Shown here piece by piece: positions 61,381 through 64,000 of a stretch of 64,000 bases of DNA (the first letter of the stretch is position 1; the number at the start of each line of letters is the position of its first letter). The notes under the pieces were generated by a model, which did not search any database, was not told the DNA's origin, and saw only the letters and a program-made list of their open reading frames with translations. Position numbers and translations under genes: made by a program. Where the stretch lies: assembly GCA_002706605.1 (NCBI GenBank), contig PALT01000005.1:284119-348118 (forward strand), given 5' to 3'. The stretch comes from Rhodovulum sp. (GTDB lineage Bacteria > Pseudomonadota > Alphaproteobacteria > Rhodobacterales > Rhodobacteraceae).

Positions 61381-62565
61381 ATGCACCGCCTGATCCAATC
61401 GCCCCGCGACCCCGCCTTTGTCCAGAACCCCTATCCGGTTTACGCCCATGCGCGCGCTATGGGGCCATTGGTCTATTGGGACGATTACGGGATGATGGCC
61501 GCGTTTGGCTATGAGGCCGTCAACACGATCCTGCGAGATCGCCGGTTCGGGCGTGAGGTCCCCGCCGATCAGGCCCCCGCGATCCCCGACCACCTGAAAC
61601 CGTTCTACGCGGTTGAGGCGCATTCGATGCTGGAACTGGAACCGCCGCGTCACACGCGTCTGCGCGGATTGGTGGTGCGGGCGTTCACGTCCAAACGGAT
61701 TGCCGGTCTGGGGCCTGAGATCGCGCGCCTGTCCCATGATCTGATCGACCGCTTTCCGACCGGCGACTTTGACCTGCTGACCGAATTTGCGCAGCCCCTG
61801 CCGGTGATGATCATCGCCGATCTGTTGGGCGTGCCGCGCGATATGGCGGATCAGTTCCTGTCGTGGTCCCATGACATGGTGGCGATGTATATGGCCGGTC
61901 GGGATCGCGCGATTGAGGAGCGCGCGGCCAAGGCTGCGGCGGAGTTCTCTGCCTATCTGTCGGACTATATCGACCACCGCCGCACCCGCCCGGGTGAGGA
62001 TCTGATCACCACCCTGATCGCAGCCGAAGAGGACGGCACCCGCCTGTCGCGGGATGAGCTGATCACCACCTGTATCCTGTTGCTGAACGCGGGGCATGAG
62101 GCAACCGTGCACACCATCGGGAACGGTGTTCATGCCCTGATCGACCGCCCCGACCGCGCGGACCTGATGGGCACAGACCGGATCGACGGCACGGTTGAGG
62201 AAATCCTGCGCTACGACCCGCCGCTCCATATGTTCACGCGCTATGCCTATGAAGATATGGACCTTTTCGGGCACCAGTTCCGCGCGGGCGATCAGGTGGC
62301 TCTGATGCTGGGCGCGGCGAACCGTGATCCGAGCGTTTGGGACACTCCCGAGGTATTCGATCCATCCCGCCCCGTGCGCCCCAACGCGGCCTTTGGCGCG
62401 GGTCTGCATTTTTGTATCGGGGCGCCCTTGGCTCGGCTGGAACTGGTGCGCGCCCTACCGGTGCTGTTTGAACGGTGTTCGAACCTGCGCCGTGCGGGGG
62501 CGCCGGATTATGGTGACACCTACCATTTCCACGGGCTAACCGCCCTCCCCGTGCGGATCGATTAA
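61381..62565 (+). CDS. Cytochrome P450
   Basis: A soluble bacterial P450 of 394 residues. The heme cysteine is Cys345 in FGAGLHFCIGAPLARLE, the I-helix oxygen-binding segment is LNAGHEATVHTIGNG, and the K-helix ExxR is VEEILRYDPP. No ferredoxin or reductase gene adjoins it, though a ferredoxin-NADP reductase begins 0.6 kb away. Substrate unknown. It diverges from dctB and its stop overlaps that of the converging Lrp-family gene by four bases. The ATG at 61381 is preferred over an in-frame ATG at 61321 inside dctB. Confidence 0.92.
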   Translation: MHRLIQSPRDPAFVQNPYPVYAHARAMGPLVYWDDYGMMAAFGYEAVNTILRDRRFGREVPADQAPAIPDHLKPFYAVEAHSMLELEPPRHTRLRGLVVRAFTSKRIAGLGPEIARLSHDLIDRFPTGDFDLLTEFAQPLPVMIIADLLGVPRDMADQFLSWSHDMVAMYMAGRDRAIEERAAKAAAEFSAYLSDYIDHRRTRPGEDLITTLIAAEEDGTRLSRDELITTCILLLNAGHEATVHTIGNGVHALIDRPDRADLMGTDRIDGTVEEILRYDPPLHMFTRYAYEDMDLFGHQFRAGDQVALMLGAANRDPSVWDTPEVFDPSRPVRPNAAFGAGLHFCIGAPLARLELVRALPVLFERCSNLRRAGAPDYGDTYHFHGLTALPVRID

Positions 62566-63017
62566 ACCGGCAGGACCGTGGTCGATTTGATCTCTTCCAT
62601 CGACAACAGGGCCGTGACGTTGTGGATTTTCACCTCGGCGATCAGGGCCTGATAGAACTGGTCATAGGCGCGCGCATTGGCGACCCGCACCTTGAGGATA
62701 TAGTCGATGTCACCGGCAAGGCGGTGCGCCTCCATCACCTCGGGGCGGGCGCGCAGGGTCTTGAGGAACGTATTCTGCCACTCCGCGTCATGCTCGGACG
62801 TGCGGATCAGAACAAAGAAACACGCCTCCAGCCCCAAGGCCTGCGGATCGACCAGCGCCGTCTGTCCCGTGATCACGCCGTTTTCGCGCATTTTACGGAT
62901 GCGGTTCCACACCGGCGTTTTGGAAGAGCCGACGGTTTTCGCAATCTCGTCCAGCGACTGTGCCGCGTCGCGCTGTAGTTCGGCCAGAATACGGCGGTCG
63001 ATTGAATCCAGTTTCAT
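62562..63017 (-). CDS. Lrp/AsnC family transcriptional regulator
   Basis: A 151-residue regulator. The N-terminal helix-turn-helix is LDSIDRRILAELQRDAAQSL with VGSSKTPVWNRIRKMRENGV, and the C-terminal RAM/AsnC ligand-binding domain follows (EVMEAHRLAGDIDYILKVRV). Such proteins sense amino acids and bind DNA as dimers to octamers. The start may be 63017 or 63023. It diverges from fpr, and a dyad at 63062-63078 between them could be its binding site. Confidence 0.9.
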   Translation of the reverse strand: MKLDSIDRRILAELQRDAAQSLDEIAKTVGSSKTPVWNRIRKMRENGVITGQTALVDPQALGLEACFFVLIRTSEHDAEWQNTFLKTLRARPEVMEAHRLAGDIDYILKVRVANARAYDQFYQALIAEVKIHNVTALLSMEEIKSTTVLPV

Positions 63018-63061
63018 AGACATTATACGTCGGTCATTCCCAAGTCGCGTTGGCTGTAGAA

Positions 63062-63078
63062 TACTGTTCTGGACAGTA
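63062..63078. promoter_or_regulatory. Dyad between the Lrp-family gene and fpr
   Basis: TACTGT-TCTGG-ACAGTA is a perfect 6-base inverted repeat with a 5-base centre, 45 bases upstream of the Lrp-family start and 95 upstream of fpr. A second, looser dyad TTACC/GGTAA occurs at 63092-63117. Confidence 0.45.
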
Positions 63079-63173
63079 GCTTCAATCAGTTTTACCATTC
63101 GGTCAAATTTCTGGTAACAACCAACCAATTGACCTTACATACCTCCCCAATGGTCTTGATCCAAGGATTTAAC

Positions 63174-64000
63174 ATGACGACACCCGCAACCGCCACGACC
63201 CCCTCTTCCACAACGCCCGTATTGCCCGACGCCCAAACGGTGACGGCAGTGACGCATTGGACGGACCGGCTGTTTTCCTTCCGTGTGACGCGGCCTGCGT
63301 CGTTGCGGTTCCGGTCGGGGGAATTTGTGATGATCGGCCTGATGGGCGACAACGGCAAACCCTTGCTGCGCGCCTATTCGATCGCCAGCCCGTCCTGGGA
63401 TGACGAGTTGGAGTTCTACTCGATCAAGGTGCAGGACGGTCCTTTGACCAGCAAACTGCAACACATCAAAGTCGGCGATCAGATCATCCTGCGCCCCAAG
63501 CCCGTTGGCACGCTGGTGCATGACGCGCTGTTGCCGGGCAAGCGGCTGTGGCTGTTCTCGACCGGCACGGGCATTGCGCCCTTTGCCAGCCTGATCCGCG
63601 ATCCGCAGACCTATACCGATTACGATCAGATCATCCTGACCCACACCTGTCGTGAGGTGGGCGAGCTGACCTATGGGCGTGAGCTGGTCGAGCAGGTCAA
63701 GAATGATGAACTGATGGCCGAACTGGTCGGGGCCGAGAACCTGGCCAAGCTGGTCTACTACCCGACCACCACGCGTGAGACCTCGCCGAAAATGGGCCGC
63801 ATCACCGACCTGATGACAAATGGCACCGTGTTCAAGGATCTGGGGATCGAAGGCATGTCGCCCGAAACCGATCGCGGCATGGTCTGCGGGTCGCTGGCCT
63901 TCAACAAGGACATCATGGCGATCATGGAGAGCTTTGGCCTGCGCGAAGGCGCAAACTCCGAACCCCGCGAATACGTCGTCGAAAAAGCCTTCGTCGGAGA
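63174..64000 (+). CDS. fpr: Ferredoxin-NADP reductase (3' end cut off)
   Basis: The visible 275 codons run to the window edge and stop a few residues short of the usual end of the protein. After a Thr/Pro-rich start come the FAD site LLRAYSIASPSWDD and the NADP site LFSTGTGIAPFASLIR, then GMVCGSLAFNKDIMAIMESF and the C-terminal VVEKAFVG, all typical of the bacterial plant-type FNR of Rhodobacter. It exchanges electrons between NADPH and ferredoxin or flavodoxin, and could feed the P450 next door. AAGGATTTAAC precedes the ATG. Confidence 0.95.
   Translation, partial: MTTPATATTPSSTTPVLPDAQTVTAVTHWTDRLFSFRVTRPASLRFRSGEFVMIGLMGDNGKPLLRAYSIASPSWDDELEFYSIKVQDGPLTSKLQHIKVGDQIILRPKPVGTLVHDALLPGKRLWLFSTGTGIAPFASLIRDPQTYTDYDQIILTHTCREVGELTYGRELVEQVKNDELMAELVGAENLAKLVYYPTTTRETSPKMGRITDLMTNGTVFKDLGIEGMSPETDRGMVCGSLAFNKDIMAIMESFGLREGANSEPREYVVEKAFVG

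Noticed and set aside
59526..61514. 662-codon open frame on the plus strand opposite dctB
   Set aside because: Composition is that of a GC-driven antisense frame, and dctB has complete kinase motifs on the other strand.

Overview
The window is a 64 kb piece of a high-GC alphaproteobacterial chromosome, most likely from the order Rhodobacterales (Roseobacter/Rhodobacter relatives). The signs are a single-subunit 5-aminolevulinate synthase (hemA) for tetrapyrrole synthesis, a GTTC-N7-GTTC LexA box in front of uvrA, a TRAP dicarboxylate transporter with a DctB/DctD-type two-component pair, a uninterrupted prfB, and a RodZ-like/ispG neighbourhood. No rRNA, insertion sequence, prophage or CRISPR array was seen. 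Gene density is high and most of the content is chromosomal core.

Layout. 1-4.1 kb: valine catabolism (mmsA end, acyl-CoA dehydrogenase, 3-hydroxyisobutyryl-CoA hydrolase, mmsB) with an L,D-transpeptidase inserted after mmsA. 4.2-5.2 kb: a Crp/Fnr regulator and a small membrane protein, with a palindrome between them. 5.2-17.3 kb (minus strand): uvrA with its SOS box, two MFS transporters, lpdA with a clear promoter, a DUF924 protein, queA and a large AsmA/YhdP-like protein. 17.4-20.7 kb (plus): bcp peroxiredoxin, DUF455 ferritin-like protein, an M23 peptidase and a bactofilin. 20.7-31.1 kb (minus): a DUF2189 membrane protein, a secreted protein with a possible PD-(D/E)XK nuclease motif, a secreted beta-helix protein, prfB, PBP1a, AmiC-type amidase and a class I aminotransferase. 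31.1-33.3 kb (plus): BepA-like M48 protease and a DsbA-like oxidoreductase. 33.4-38.3 kb (minus): ispG, a RodZ-like protein, hemA with an unusually long, structured upstream region, and a small secreted protein.

38.4-41.0 kb (plus): M20 dipeptidase and a permease-like membrane protein. 41.0-44.6 kb: two identical tRNA-Asp genes, a DUF2339 membrane protein, and two tRNA-Val isoacceptors. 44.6-49.0 kb (minus): an arm-less HU-like protein, lon and tgt. 49.0-54.7 kb (plus): a RimB-RimK fusion, sufT, a SatD/DUF3307 pair, an IscA/SufA protein, tpiA and a MrcB-N/HNH endonuclease that is the only evident anti-phage gene. 54.8-61.3 kb (minus): a DctPQM transporter and DctB/DctD-like regulators. 61.4-64.0 kb: a cytochrome P450, an Lrp-family regulator and the start of a ferredoxin-NADP reductase (fpr) that runs off the end.

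The least ordinary signals are these. (1) Four 18-bp dyads of the form GCAMCC-N6-GGDTGC sit at an exact 30-bp period in front of satD; the first is also the sufT terminator stem and the last touches the satD start codon. (2) A secreted beta-helix gene is coupled to a secreted PD-(D/E)XK-like gene, and the ribosome binding site lies inside a terminator-like hairpin. (3) A MrcB-N/HNH nuclease gene has its start region in a perfect 10-bp stem. (4) The DctD homologue lacks the GAFTGA loop, the Walker A lysine and both arginine fingers. (5) A writer and an eraser of ribosomal glutamylation appear to be fused in one polypeptide. All functional calls rest on reading motifs by eye; no database search was run.
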